Part shown: positions 42,368 through 48,179 of the stretch, piece by piece | How the letters are laid out: each line of letters begins with the position of its first letter | Numbering within the stretch: the first letter of the stretch is position 1 | NCBI GenBank assembly: GCA_903873775.1 | Contig: CAIQPR010000001.1 | Coordinates: 1-48,179 of the forward strand | Reading direction: 5' to 3' | Source: an uncultured Actinomycetes bacterium | Lineage (GTDB): Bacteria; Actinomycetota; Acidimicrobiia; Acidimicrobiales; RAAP-2 | DNA length: 48,179 bases | Program-made: the position numbers and the translations under genes | The notes under the pieces: generated by a model | The model's input: the letters and a program-made list of their open reading frames with translations, nothing else | Databases searched by the model: none | What the model was told of the DNA's origin: nothing

Positions 42368-43728
42368 TCGCCCATATCGTCAAAGCGCGCGTACTTCGAC
42401 CGGAAGACCAGGTTCGCGGTGCCGGTGGGACCATTGCGGTGCTTGGACACAATGACTTCCACCACACCGCGGTTCGCGTCATTCACTTCGGTGTCGTAGA
42501 GCTCGGGACGGTACAGGAACAGCACGATGTCGGCGTCCTGCTCCAGTGATCCGGACTCTCGAAGGTCACTCATCATCGGGCGCTTGTCCGTTCGGGACTC
42601 CAGTCCTCGCGACAACTGACTGAGCGCAATGACCGGACACTCCAGTTCGCGCGCCAGGATCTTGAGGCCGCGGCTCATCTCCGCAACTTCGACCTGGCGA
42701 TTCTCTGAGCGCGAGCGCGAACTCATGAGTTGGAGGTAGTCCACAATCACAATGCCGAGGTCGCCCTCTTGTTGCTTGATACGACGGGCGCGAGCGCGCA
42801 CGTCCATCACGGTGAGGTTCGGGTTGTCGTCGACGTAGATCGGTGCGTCGTGGAGTTTGTTGATGGCCGCCTGCGCTTGACCCCACTCCGCGTTATTGAG
42901 GTCACCCGTCTTGAGGCGCGACGAGTCGATGAGTGCACTGGTCGCAAGGATGCGCTCGGCCAATTCGTGACGACTCATTTCCAATGAGAAGTACAACGCG
43001 GGACGACGCAGCACCGCGCCCACGTGCATAAGGATGCCGAGGGAGAACGCCGTCTTTCCGACCGACGGGCGTGCGCCGACGATGGTGAGGCTGGTGGACT
43101 GCAAGCCCTTCAGCAATTCGTCGAGTTTGCGATATCCCGTTTGAGTTCCGGTGATCGCACCCTTGTTCTCACTGCGCTCCTCGAGCATGTCGAGTTCGTC
43201 GATCAACAAGGGCAGCAACGAACTCACAGAGTCGTACCGCGACGTGTCGCGGACTTCGAGAATCATCCGTTCGGCGGTGTCGACGATGCCGTCGACGTCC
43301 TCGGTCACCGCGTAGGCCTCATCCGCAATGCGTCCGGAGATCTCAATCAGCTTGCGCTGGCGCGCCTTGTCGCGCACGATCACTGCGTAGTGCTGCGCGT
43401 TCGACGCCGACGGCGTGTTCAACTGCAGGGCCGCGAGCAGACCCGGATCAATCTCGGGGGCTCCGCGCTCGCGCAACTTTTCCGAGACCGTGACCCAGTC
43501 GACTTCCTTACCGGCGTTCACCAGGTCCACGACCGCCGCGAAGATCTGTCCGTGCAGGGGGCGATAGAAATCCTCGGCGACACAGATTTCGTTGGCGACG
43601 GACACCGCGTCGGCCGACAACAACATGGCGCCGAGCAAGGACTCTTCGGCCGACACATTGTTGGGCGGCACGCGTCCTCCACCGGAGGGTGGGCGCATCA
43701 CGGGAGCATCATCGAGAAACTGAACCAT
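42358..43728 (-). CDS. dnaB: Replicative DNA helicase DnaB
   Basis: The 456-residue protein has the N-terminal DnaB domain (residues 20-130: VPPNNVSAEESLLGAMLLS...), the RecA-like helicase core with Walker A GARPSVGKTAF, Walker B IVIVDYLQLM, and the arginine-finger and DNA-loop region (LRESGSLEQDADIVLFLYR). Full length without an intein, which is notable because actinobacterial dnaB genes often carry one. GAGG precedes the ATG. Two DnaA-box-like sequences lie 50-70 nt upstream. It lies downstream of the rpsF-rplI operon, as in Mycobacterium. Confidence 0.96.
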   Translation of the reverse strand: MVQFLDDAPVMRPPSGGGRVPPNNVSAEESLLGAMLLSADAVSVANEICVAEDFYRPLHGQIFAAVVDLVNAGKEVDWVTVSEKLRERGAPEIDPGLLAALQLNTPSASNAQHYAVIVRDKARQRKLIEISGRIADEAYAVTEDVDGIVDTAERMILEVRDTSRYDSVSSLLPLLIDELDMLEERSENKGAITGTQTGYRKLDELLKGLQSTSLTIVGARPSVGKTAFSLGILMHVGAVLRRPALYFSLEMSRHELAERILATSALIDSSRLKTGDLNNAEWGQAQAAINKLHDAPIYVDDNPNLTVMDVRARARRIKQQEGDLGIVIVDYLQLMSSRSRSENRQVEVAEMSRGLKILARELECPVIALSQLSRGLESRTDKRPMMSDLRESGSLEQDADIVLFLYRPELYDTEVNDANRGVVEVIVSKHRNGPTGTANLVFRSKYARFDDMGDEI

Positions 43729-43778
43729 AAGACCTCAACGGTCGTCGATAGGGCCTGTGCAGCGCCAGAACAACAAGA

Positions 43779-43799
43779 TGGGGAAAACCTTGTTGACAA
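43779..43799 (-). promoter_or_regulatory. Two tandem DnaA-box-like nonamers upstream of dnaB
   Basis: On the minus strand TTGTCAACA (43791-43799) and TTTTCCCCA (43779-43787) lie 3 nt apart in the same direction. The first differs in one position from TTGTCCACA, an actinobacterial DnaA-box form; the second is a 7/9 match to TTATCCACA. They sit in the dnaB leader, so DnaA might control dnaB. Confidence 0.4.
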
Positions 43800-43844
43800 C
43801 GCCCTCACAGTGTGGCGTGGGGGTGTGACAGGTGGGTGGAATAC

Positions 43845-43884
43845 GGCAGAAAGAACACCGCCGGGGCACTCAGGCCCCGGCGGT
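43845..43884 (-). terminator. Rho-independent terminator of the rpsF-ssb-rpsR-rplI operon
   Basis: Arms 43857-43867 and 43874-43884 pair perfectly over 11 bp around a 6-nt loop. On the minus strand the stem is followed by GTTCTTTCT. It lies 19 nt after the rplI stop. Confidence 0.8.
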
Positions 43885-43903
43885 AGTTCGAACAACGAGG
43901 TGA

Positions 43904-44353
43904 CTACGCCTTGGCGACAACCTCAACGTTGATGGTGGCAATGACGCCGTCGAAGAGGTACACCTCAACTGACGAGGTCCCGACTTCCTTGATGTGCTCG
44001 TCCATGCCGATCTGCGAGCGCTCGAGCGACACGTTGGTCGCCGTGCGAATCGCGTTCACGATGTCGGCTTCGGTCACGGAACCGAAGAGTCGACCGTTGG
44101 TTCCCGCACGGGCCCCCACGGAGATCTTCGCGGCCTCGATGGCGGCCTTCTGCGTCTCCGCAGCCTGACGGTCGGCGGCATCACGCAGATCGCGCGACTT
44201 GCGCATCGACTTGGCTTGCTCTTCCATCGTGTCGGTGGCGGCGAGCGCGAGACCACCCGGCAACAGGTAGTTGCGGGCGTAGCCGCTCTTCACCTCGACG
44301 ATGTCGCCACGGCGACCAACGCCGCGCACGTCATTTCGCAGCAGTACCTTCAT
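43904..44353 (-). CDS. rplI: 50S ribosomal protein bL9
   Basis: The 149-residue protein has the bL9 N-domain start [32 protein letters not shown], a long connecting helix, and the C-domain with LFGSVTEADI. Length is normal. Its ATG shares one base with the rpsR stop (TAATG), so translation is coupled. Confidence 0.97.
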   Translation of the reverse strand: MKVLLRNDVRGVGRRGDIVEVKSGYARNYLLPGGLALAATDTMEEQAKSMRKSRDLRDAADRQAAETQKAAIEAAKISVGARAGTNGRLFGSVTEADIVNAIRTATNVSLERSQIGMDEHIKEVGTSSVEVYLFDGVIATINVEVVAKA

Positions 44354-44787
44354 TACTCAGCCTCCTCGGTCACGAGCTCGTCGGTGTCGTTGCCGTCGAA
44401 GTCCTCGACGTCGACATCCACCTCATCGGTGGCCTCAACATCGGTGGCCTCATCACGGTCCGGACGCGGGCCACGACGGTCATCACGACCACCGCCACGA
44501 CCTCCACGACGCTCGGTCACGGTGCGCTGCGTGTAGGGCAGCAGCGCCAACTCGCGAGCGGTCTTGATGGCGTCGGTGATGTCGCGCTGGTGCTGCTGGC
44601 AGTTGCCCGACACCCGACGGCCACGGATCTTCCCGCGGTCCGAGATGTACTTGCGCAACTGCGTGAGGTCCTTGTAGTCAACGAAGGTCACACCGTGCTG
44701 GCAAAACGCGCACGGCTTCTTCTTGACCCGACGACCATTGTCCTTCGGGGCACGCTTGGGCGGCTTGGGGTTATTAATACGGGGCAT
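44353..44787 (-). CDS. rpsR: 30S ribosomal protein bS18 with long acidic C-terminal tail
   Basis: The 144-residue protein holds a normal bS18 core (about residues 20-88) with cysteines in [10 protein letters not shown] and a C/H pair in GNCQQHQRD, the form expected to bind zinc. The core ends in ALLPYTQ. About 55 further residues follow: an RGG-rich basic part ([14 protein letters not shown]) and then an acidic stretch dense in D, E and V. bS18 is usually 75-90 residues, so the tail is unusual. The stop joins the rplI start directly (TAATG), which rules out simple read-through error in the annotation. Confidence 0.95.
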   Translation of the reverse strand: MPRINNPKPPKRAPKDNGRRVKKKPCAFCQHGVTFVDYKDLTQLRKYISDRGKIRGRRVSGNCQQHQRDITDAIKTARELALLPYTQRTVTERRGGRGGGRDDRRGPRPDRDEATDVEATDEVDVDVEDFDGNDTDELVTEEAE

Positions 44788-45242
44788 TAGAAGGGCTCCT
44801 CATCAAAGGCGTAACTGCTGGGTTCGTTGGAACGGGGCGTCGACGGGCGAGCCGACGACTGCTGGAAATTTCCGCCCTCGGGGCGGGGGGTCTTGTTCAC
44901 CACTGCGGTGGCGAAACGGAGGGACGGGGCAATCTCGTCGGCGTTGATCTCGACGATCGAGCGCTTGTCACCGTCGGGGGTTTCCCAACTGCGCTGCTCG
45001 AGTCGACCGGTCACAATGATGCGCGTGCCCTTGGTCAGGGAGTTCGCCACGTTCTCCGCCATCGGGCCGTAGCCGGTGACTTCGAAGTACGAGACGCGCT
45101 CTTCCCATTCCTGGGTCTGACGGTTCTGCCAACGACGGTTCACCGCCATCGACAAGCGCACCGCCGCCTGTCCACTGTTGAGGAACTTGAGTTCCGGGTC
45201 GCGGGTGATGTTCCCGACAACCGTGATGGTGTTATCTGCCAT
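44787..45242 (-). CDS. ssb: Single-stranded DNA-binding protein
   Basis: The 151-residue protein has the OB fold with [21 protein letters not shown] at the start, the SMAVNRR and [17 protein letters not shown] segments, a short disordered linker, and the acidic tip FDEEPF that binds partner proteins. The ATG at 45242 is preceded by AGGAG; the frame extends upstream to 45470, but that part lies inside rpsF. The stop joins the rpsR start (TAATG). Confidence 0.95.
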   Translation of the reverse strand: MADNTITVVGNITRDPELKFLNSGQAAVRLSMAVNRRWQNRQTQEWEERVSYFEVTGYGPMAENVANSLTKGTRIIVTGRLEQRSWETPDGDKRSIVEINADEIAPSLRFATAVVNKTPRPEGGNFQQSSARPSTPRSNEPSSYAFDEEPF

Positions 45243-45274
45243 AGTCGCTCCTATTCGGGTTACGCGACGTGAAC

Positions 45275-45595
45275 CTACGCCTGAGCCGTAACACGGCGGG
45301 CGGGTCGCTGATCGGGCAGACGCAAAATCTTGAAGCGGATCACTTCGTCGGCCAGGCCCAAGATTCGGTCCAGCTCGGCCACGGTGGCCGGCTCGCCGGT
45401 GAACTCGACGACGACGTAGTACCCCTCTTTGCGCTTGTTGATCTCGTAGGCCAACGGTCGCTTCCCCCAACGGTCGATCGCTCCGGGGGTTCCGCCATTG
45501 GCGCGAATCACCTCGAGCGTCTTGTCGAGGCTGATCTGGATTGCCTGTGGGTCGACGGTGGTGTCGAACACGAGCATGGTTTCATAAGGCCGCAT
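45275..45595 (-). CDS. rpsF: 30S ribosomal protein bS6
   Basis: The 106-residue protein starts MRPYETMLVFDTTVD and contains the family segment WGKRPLAYEINKRKEGYYVVVEF. Length is typical. It is first in the rpsF-ssb-rpsR-rplI operon, 32 nt upstream of ssb. AAAGGA precedes the ATG. The 119 nt between rpsF and panB hold no gene. Confidence 0.97.
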   Translation of the reverse strand: MRPYETMLVFDTTVDPQAIQISLDKTLEVIRANGGTPGAIDRWGKRPLAYEINKRKEGYYVVVEFTGEPATVAELDRILGLADEVIRFKILRLPDQRPARRVTAQA

Positions 45596-45714
45596 GGCCG
45601 TTTCCTTTCCCTCTGGACCGGCATCGCCGGGCTCTGCGGATACAGAGCAGGGTTCTGTCTGATGTGTCCCGCGAGTGCGGGACGGACAATCCTAATCCAC
45701 GAACGGCAATATCG

Positions 45715-46539
45715 CTAGTCGAGGAGCTCCGGCGGCGTCGCGTAGGTCTCGTCGGGACCCGGAAAGTGGCCCCCTCGAACGTCGGCCGTGTAGCGGCTGA
45801 CGGCCTCGGTGATCGCCGCGCCCAGATCGGCGTACTGGCGCACGAATTTGGCCGGCGTCCGGTTCGACATCCCGAGAAGATCGTGAAACACCAGCACTTG
45901 GCCGTCGGTGTCCGCACCGGCACCAATACCAATCACCGGCACGGACGTCGCCTCGGTGATCCAGCGACCCACTTCGCTGGGCACGCCTTCGACCACCATG
46001 GCGTAGACGCCGGCGGCCTCGAGGGCGAGGGCGTCCTCCACCAGCATCTTCGCGGCCTCGCGCGTCTTACCCTGGACTTTGAAACCCCCGAAGGCCAACA
46101 CGCTTTGCGGTGTGAGTCCCAGGTGACCCATGACGGGGATCTCCGCGTCGACCAGCGCTGTAATCATCTCGACGCGCACGCGTCCGCCCTCGAGTTTGAC
46201 CGAGGACGCTCCGGCCCGAATCAAAGTGGCGGCATTACGCACCGTGTCGGCGCGATCGACGTGGTAGCTGAGCCACGGCAGGTCCGCGACCACGTGGGCG
46301 CTCGGACGTGCGGCGCAGACGGCCCGCACGTGGTGTGCAATTTCTTCGACACTGACGTGCATCGTGTCCTCGTGACCCAACATCACGTTGGCCACCGAAT
46401 CTCCGACGAGGATCATGTCCACACCGGCGGCGTCCACGTACCGGGCGCCCGGTTCGTCGTAGGCGGTCACCATGACGATCGGTTCAGCGCCGTTGCGGCG
46501 CTTGCGTCGTCTGATCTGTGGGGCACTCAGTTGACTCAT
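45715..46539 (-). CDS. panB: 3-methyl-2-oxobutanoate hydroxymethyltransferase
   Basis: The 274-residue TIM-barrel enzyme transfers a hydroxymethyl group from methylene-tetrahydrofolate to 2-oxoisovalerate, the first step to pantoate and coenzyme A. Family motifs visible are VMVTAYDEPGAR, ILVGDSVANVMLGHEDT (metal-binding Asp), ADLPWLSY, KLEGG, MGHLGLTPQS and IGIGAG. It overlaps the DUF5318 gene by 4 nt. Its substrate 2-oxoisovalerate is also the substrate of the branched-chain dehydrogenase earlier in the window. Confidence 0.95.
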   Translation of the reverse strand: MSQLSAPQIRRRKRRNGAEPIVMVTAYDEPGARYVDAAGVDMILVGDSVANVMLGHEDTMHVSVEEIAHHVRAVCAARPSAHVVADLPWLSYHVDRADTVRNAATLIRAGASSVKLEGGRVRVEMITALVDAEIPVMGHLGLTPQSVLAFGGFKVQGKTREAAKMLVEDALALEAAGVYAMVVEGVPSEVGRWITEATSVPVIGIGAGADTDGQVLVFHDLLGMSNRTPAKFVRQYADLGAAITEAVSRYTADVRGGHFPGPDETYATPPELLD

Positions 46540-46946
46540 CGGCCCACCTTTCGAGCCCGCGGACGCTTACCGCCCGCGGACCATTTACGCACAAGGTGGT
46601 GGAAGTGGCACGCCGTGCACACTTCAACGGCGTAACACTGCACGGGTTCCTCTCGGCGCTCGAGTTTGAGTAGCTCTGAGCGTGACGAGGGGCAGGCACC
46701 TCCGGGTGGAAGCCGAGCGCCAAAGACGTAGGTGATCTCTCGCAACTCGTTGTCCTCACAGACCGGGCAGGTTTCACCACTCTTTCGCCCGAGGTGGGTG
46801 GCCGCACGCACTAGTTCGGGGTGGGCGTCACAGACGTCGTCGCGAGTGAGGTTTCCGGAGGCGAGCGCGGACAACAGGGCGTGCCGGACGAGACCAAATT
46901 CAACGACCGCGCCGTCGGCGGTGGAGTTCTGGTAGGGCCGGTCCAT
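46536..46946 (-). CDS. DUF5318 family protein, function unknown
   Basis: The 136-residue protein has two zinc-binding type cysteine pairs, CPVCEDNE and CTACHFHH, with FGARLPPGGA between. It matches the actinobacterial DUF5318 group, as I recall it, including Mycobacterium Rv0049, which sits near the PadR and ino1 genes as here. No function is known. The minus-strand TAATCT ends 7 nt before its ATG. It overlaps panB by 4 nt (ATGA). Confidence 0.8.
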   Translation of the reverse strand: MDRPYQNSTADGAVVEFGLVRHALLSALASGNLTRDDVCDAHPELVRAATHLGRKSGETCPVCEDNELREITYVFGARLPPGGACPSSRSELLKLERREEPVQCYAVEVCTACHFHHLVRKWSAGGKRPRARKVGR

Positions 46947-46953
46947 TCCGCTG

Positions 46954-46959
46954 AGATTA
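46954..46959 (-). promoter_or_regulatory. -10 element TAATCT, probable leaderless promoter of the DUF5318-panB operon
   Basis: TAATCT on the minus strand is followed by 7 nt and the ATG at 46946. Confidence 0.45.
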
Positions 46960-47007
46960 CCCCCGAGCCTGAAATTTCATGATCGGCCCGCCGACCGTCA
47001 CGCACGA

Positions 47008-47026
47008 TATATCGATCTGATATAAT
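47008..47026 (+). promoter_or_regulatory. Extended -10 (TGA-TATAAT) of the padR gene inside an operator dyad
   Basis: TGATATAAT (47018-47026) is a perfect extended -10. TATATC (47008-47013) and GATATA (47019-47024) are inverted arms around GATCT and cover the -10, as expected for a self-repressing PadR protein. Transcription should begin near 47033-47034, at the GTG start. Confidence 0.65.
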
Positions 47027-47033
47027 GAATCGC

Positions 47034-47642
47034 GTGTTAGACCTCGCCATTCTCGGACTGTTGATGGACCGCGACCATCACGGCTACGAAATCCGCGCCC
47101 AACTGCGCGACCGCTTGGGTTTGTGGTCCAACGTGTCCTTTGGTTCGATCTACCCGGCTCTCGCTCGACTCGAACGCGAGGGCTTCGTCGAGGCCGTCGC
47201 CGCCGAGGTCAAGTTGGCGTCCCTGTCGACAGGTTCCTTGTCCGGCGAGCGCGCCACTCTTCGGGCGCTACGACCGGCGCCCGCTCTGGGGCGCAAAGGT
47301 CGCAAGGTCTACCGCATTACCGACCGTGGTCGCGAGCAGTTCGCTCTACTCATCTCCGACCCGGCCACTTTGGACGACTCGAAGTCGTTCTCTCTTCGCA
47401 TGGCGCTCGCTCGCTACCTCACCCCGAGCCTTCGGGTGGGTCTGCTGGAGCAGCGCCGCGCCAACCTCGCCCAACGTCTCTTTGAGATGCGACAGCAGGC
47501 GAAAACCGACGATCTCGACGGCTACGCCCGTTCCGTGATGGAACACGGGGCTAAGGCCGTCGAGCTCGAAATCTCGTGGGTGGACGATCTGCTCGCGTCG
47601 GAACGCAATAACCAACAGCCTCTCGCTCGGGAAGCTAACTAG
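47034..47642 (+). CDS. PadR-family transcriptional regulator, leaderless GTG start
   Basis: The 202-residue protein has the PadR winged helix: MLDLAILGLLMDRDHHGYEIRAQL, FGSIYPALARLEREG, a long wing loop, and RKVYRITDRGREQF. A C-terminal helical half completes the dimer. The GTG at 47034 is chosen over the ATG at 47025 because that ATG overlaps the TATAAT -10, while the GTG begins the conserved PadR sequence. The gene lies 12 nt upstream of ino1 and probably controls it, as the order PadR-ino1 is conserved in Actinomycetota. Confidence 0.85.
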   Translation: MLDLAILGLLMDRDHHGYEIRAQLRDRLGLWSNVSFGSIYPALARLEREGFVEAVAAEVKLASLSTGSLSGERATLRALRPAPALGRKGRKVYRITDRGREQFALLISDPATLDDSKSFSLRMALARYLTPSLRVGLLEQRRANLAQRLFEMRQQAKTDDLDGYARSVMEHGAKAVELEISWVDDLLASERNNQQPLAREAN

Positions 47643-47654
47643 GAAAGGAGCGCC

Positions 47655-48179
47655 ATGGGGAAGATCCGTGTGGCCATCGCTGGCGTAGGTAACTGCGCGA
47701 GCTCACTGATTCAGGGTGTCACGTACTACCGCGACGCTCAGCCCGGCGACCACGTGCCCGGTCTTATGCACGTGGAACTCGGTGGGTACCACGTCGCCGA
47801 CCTCGACTTCGTGGCCGCCTTCGACGTGGACGCCACCAAAGTCGGCAACGACCTCGGTAAGGCGATCCTCGCGGGGCAGAACAACACCATCAAGTTCGCC
47901 GACGTGCCGACCCTCGGCGTCACCGTGCACCGTGGTCCGACACTCGACGGCTTGAACAAGTACTACCGCGAGAGCATCGAAGAGTCCCCCGCGGACCCCT
48001 GCGACGTCGTTGCGGTGCTGAAGGAGTCTGGCGCCGAGGTGCTCGTCTCCTACCTGCCGGTGGGTTCCGAAGAGGCCCAGCGCTTCTACGCGCAGGCGGC
48101 GATCGACGCCGGCGTGGCCTTCGTGAACGCCATTCCCGTCTTCATCGCGTCCGACCCGGTGTGGGCGAAGAAGTTCGCC
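47655..48179 (+). CDS. ino1: myo-inositol-1-phosphate synthase, 3' end outside window
   Basis: The open frame starts at ATG 47655 behind AAAGGAG and runs to the end of the window, giving 175 codons of an enzyme that is usually about 360 residues. It begins [21 protein letters not shown], with the NAD-binding GxGNCASS motif of prokaryotic inositol-1-phosphate synthase, and continues with [13 protein letters not shown] and [28 protein letters not shown]. It turns glucose-6-phosphate into inositol-1-phosphate, the precursor of phosphatidylinositol lipids and mycothiol in Actinomycetota. Confidence 0.95.
   Translation, partial: MGKIRVAIAGVGNCASSLIQGVTYYRDAQPGDHVPGLMHVELGGYHVADLDFVAAFDVDATKVGNDLGKAILAGQNNTIKFADVPTLGVTVHRGPTLDGLNKYYRESIEESPADPCDVVAVLKESGAEVLVSYLPVGSEEAQRFYAQAAIDAGVAFVNAIPVFIASDPVWAKKFA

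Noticed and set aside
43024..43932. 302-codon plus-strand frame
   Set aside because: Antisense to dnaB and runs across its leader and the operon terminator.
45541..46635. 364-codon plus-strand frame
   Set aside because: Antisense to panB and part of DUF5318, both of which are well supported.

Overview
The window is about 48 kb of GC-rich, very gene-dense bacterial DNA with no rRNA, tRNA, insertion sequence or CRISPR that I can see. It looks like an actinomycete in the broad sense. The right end (dnaB, rplI, rpsR, ssb, rpsF, then a DUF5318 gene, a PadR regulator and inositol-1-phosphate synthase) has the order known from Actinomycetota such as Mycobacterium. A DUF1707/LiaF-like protein, an OmpR-type response regulator and a bkd-type dehydrogenase operon agree with this. 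The class is less certain; an uncultured Acidimicrobiia-like lineage is my guess, not a demonstration.

Layout. 1-6000: the tail of a phosphodiester-glycosidase-like protein, an SDR, an IlvD/Edd dehydratase and a large secreted SGNH hydrolase fused to eight RCC1-like repeats. 6100-23500: a surface-polysaccharide locus with two sugar epimerases, a GMC oxidoreductase carrying a ferredoxin-type cysteine motif, three GT4 and two GT2 glycosyltransferases, an acyltransferase, a GT-C-like membrane enzyme coupled to an unknown membrane protein, a Wzx-like flippase, and a secreted pair (GH113-like glycosidase plus a 14-repeat cysteine-pair protein). 23700-27200: a quinone-oxidoreductase-like enzyme, a DUF1707/LiaF-like protein, a small protein with serine at every third residue, an orphan response regulator and a Bcp peroxiredoxin. 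27200-31934: E1alpha-E1beta-E2 of a 2-oxoacid dehydrogenase, then an Fe(II)/2-oxoglutarate oxygenase overlapping a formaldehyde-activating-enzyme (Fae) homologue. 32000-42400: an MFS exporter, rlmN, two SDRs, a zinc-ribbon membrane protein, an ABC exporter, a sedolisin, and an MFS/ArsR-type pair. 42358-48179: dnaB, the rpsF-ssb-rpsR-rplI operon, panB, DUF5318, PadR and ino1 (cut by the window end).

Two global patterns stand out. First, at least 14 genes have a -10-like TANNNT hexamer ending 6 to 8 nt before the start codon, so their transcripts should be leaderless; this pattern also decides several start codons. Second, six of ten convergent gene pairs overlap by exactly 4 nt through interlocked stop codons (TTAG, TTAA, CTAA, CTAG). 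The best candidates for new biology are the oxygenase-Fae pair, the serine-every-third-residue protein, a sedolisin whose best start is ATT in a leaderless context, and the GH113-like/cysteine-repeat secreted pair.
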